DNA from: Actinomadura livida | Lineage (GTDB): Bacteria; Actinomycetota; Actinomycetes; Streptosporangiales; Streptosporangiaceae | Direction of reading: 5' to 3' | Assembly (NCBI RefSeq): GCF_014648675.1 | Contig: NZ_BMRO01000008.1 | Span: forward strand, 358,897-408,756 | DNA: 49,860 bases | Part shown: in pieces, positions 49,342 through 49,860 of the stretch | How the letters are laid out: each line of letters opens with the position of its first letter | How positions within the stretch are numbered: position 1 is the stretch's first letter | The notes under the pieces: generated by a model | Databases searched by the model: none | The model's input: the letters and a program-made list of their open reading frames with translations, nothing else | Told to the model about the DNA's origin: nothing | Made by a program: the position numbers and the translations under genes

Positions 49342-49860
49342 ATGAAGCGCATTGCGCGTGCTGTGACGATTACCGGTATCACGATGGGGGCGGCCGTCCT
49401 CGCGGCTCCTTCCGCGATGGCCGACATCCACATCTACGCCGTGGACAAGGCGAACATCGGGCACAACGGTCCTACCTATGTCGGCGAAAGCGGACCGGGC
49501 AACCTGAACTTCAGCAGTGTCACGGGGTCGCCCAAGGCCTCTCCGAAGGTCGGGAACGAGTCGGTCAAGGTCGACGACATCAACACGAACCTCAAGGGCG
49601 GCAAGGGCAACACCGTCCTCAACGAGGTCGAGGGTTCCGAGCAGGACGAGGGCGAGGCCGAGGGCGCCGGTGCCGAGCAGGCCGGCGCCGAGCAGGCGTC
49701 CGCCAGCACGCTGGAGGCGCAGGAGGCTGCTCCGCAGCAGGAGGCCGCCCAGGCGGAGGCCGCGCAGCAGGAGGCCGCCCCGCAGGAGGCTGCTCAGCAG
49801 GAGGCCGCGCAGCAGGAGGCCGCTCCGCAGGAGGAGGCTGCTCAGCAGGAGGCCGCGCAG
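49342..49860 (+). CDS. Secreted protein with Glu/Ala/Gln repeats, cut by window end
   Basis: ATG at 49342 follows AGGAAGG. The product starts with a signal peptide (MKRIARAVTITGITMGAAVL, then AAPSAMA with cleavage before DIHIY). A short domain follows (IYAVDKANIGHNGPTYVGES, then NLNFSSVTGSP and GGKGNTVLNEVEGSEQ), and then a low-complexity region of EAAQQ, EAAPQ and EAAQAEAAQQ units from about residue 125 to the edge. There is no stop codon before the window end (173 codons open). The repeat region is acidic and probably a long helix or cell-wall spacer. The function is unknown. Confidence 0.85.
   Translation, partial: MKRIARAVTITGITMGAAVLAAPSAMADIHIYAVDKANIGHNGPTYVGESGPGNLNFSSVTGSPKASPKVGNESVKVDDINTNLKGGKGNTVLNEVEGSEQDEGEAEGAGAEQAGAEQASASTLEAQEAAPQQEAAQAEAAQQEAAPQEAAQQEAAQQEAAPQEEAAQQEAAQ

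Noticed and set aside
1..49860. CRISPR arrays, complete insertion sequences, rRNA genes
   Set aside because: No regularly spaced repeats, transposase or rRNA sequence were seen on either strand.

Overview
The window is high-GC actinobacterial chromosome. CarD, mycosin-like subtilase, DUF2637, DUF3263 and PadR/STPK gene families, GTG/TTG starts with strong Shine-Dalgarno sites, and dense -1/-4 gene overlaps all fit an aerobic actinomycete; an Actinomadura-like member of the Thermomonosporaceae is my best inference from gene content, not a proven assignment.

Left part (1-6.6 kb) is accessory. It opens with the end of a pSAM2/AICE-like integrative element module (GntR/UTRA repressor, SCO3933-family protein, two small paralogous proteins, candidate operators). 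Then come an RsbW-type ATPase with a partner gene, a zinc-ribbon miniprotein, an HTH/TPR regulator translationally coupled to a 2H phosphoesterase, and a STAS anti-anti-sigma protein, closed by a 153-bp nested inverted repeat. From 6.6 to 19.7 kb lies core chromosome: lipoprotein, membrane redoxin-like protein, carD, ispF (without ispD), then a convergent fumarylacetoacetase pair, a DUF2637 protein, a PH-like membrane protein, an ECF42 sigma/DGPF/hydrolase operon, cysS and rlmB. A second, oppositely oriented ECF42/DGPF operon (with a RibD-like reductase) follows at 19.6-21.7 kb. Both ECF42 operons carry the same TGTCGA-N17-CG(A/T) promoter-like signature.

A tRNA-Thr gene at 21.8 kb borders a lower-GC cluster of SUKH/DUF1963 immunity-type genes and a frameshifted PH-domain gene (22-25.2 kb). 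Next are a cytochrome P450, a GlsB-like protein, an LLM oxidoreductase/hydrolase/HxlR operon, a DUF485-ActP acetate transporter pair, an orphan mycosin-like protease with a long cytosolic tail, SHOCT, MarR and DUF3263 genes, and otsB. Two tandem paralogous single-pass membrane proteins (37.4-40.0 kb) lie beside a PadR regulator, a Ser/Thr kinase and a divergent ECF sigma factor. The right end has a sulfotransferase convergent with otsA, a CDF transporter, and a SAM-I riboswitch-controlled thrC-moaD operon whose leader carries a partial second copy of the aptamer 5' strand. A secreted protein with Glu/Ala/Gln-rich repeats runs off the right edge.

Most notable: the paired ECF42 modules, the duplicated S-box leader of thrC-moaD, the immunity island with a hairpin-sequestered ribosome binding site, and the tandem membrane paralogues of unknown function.
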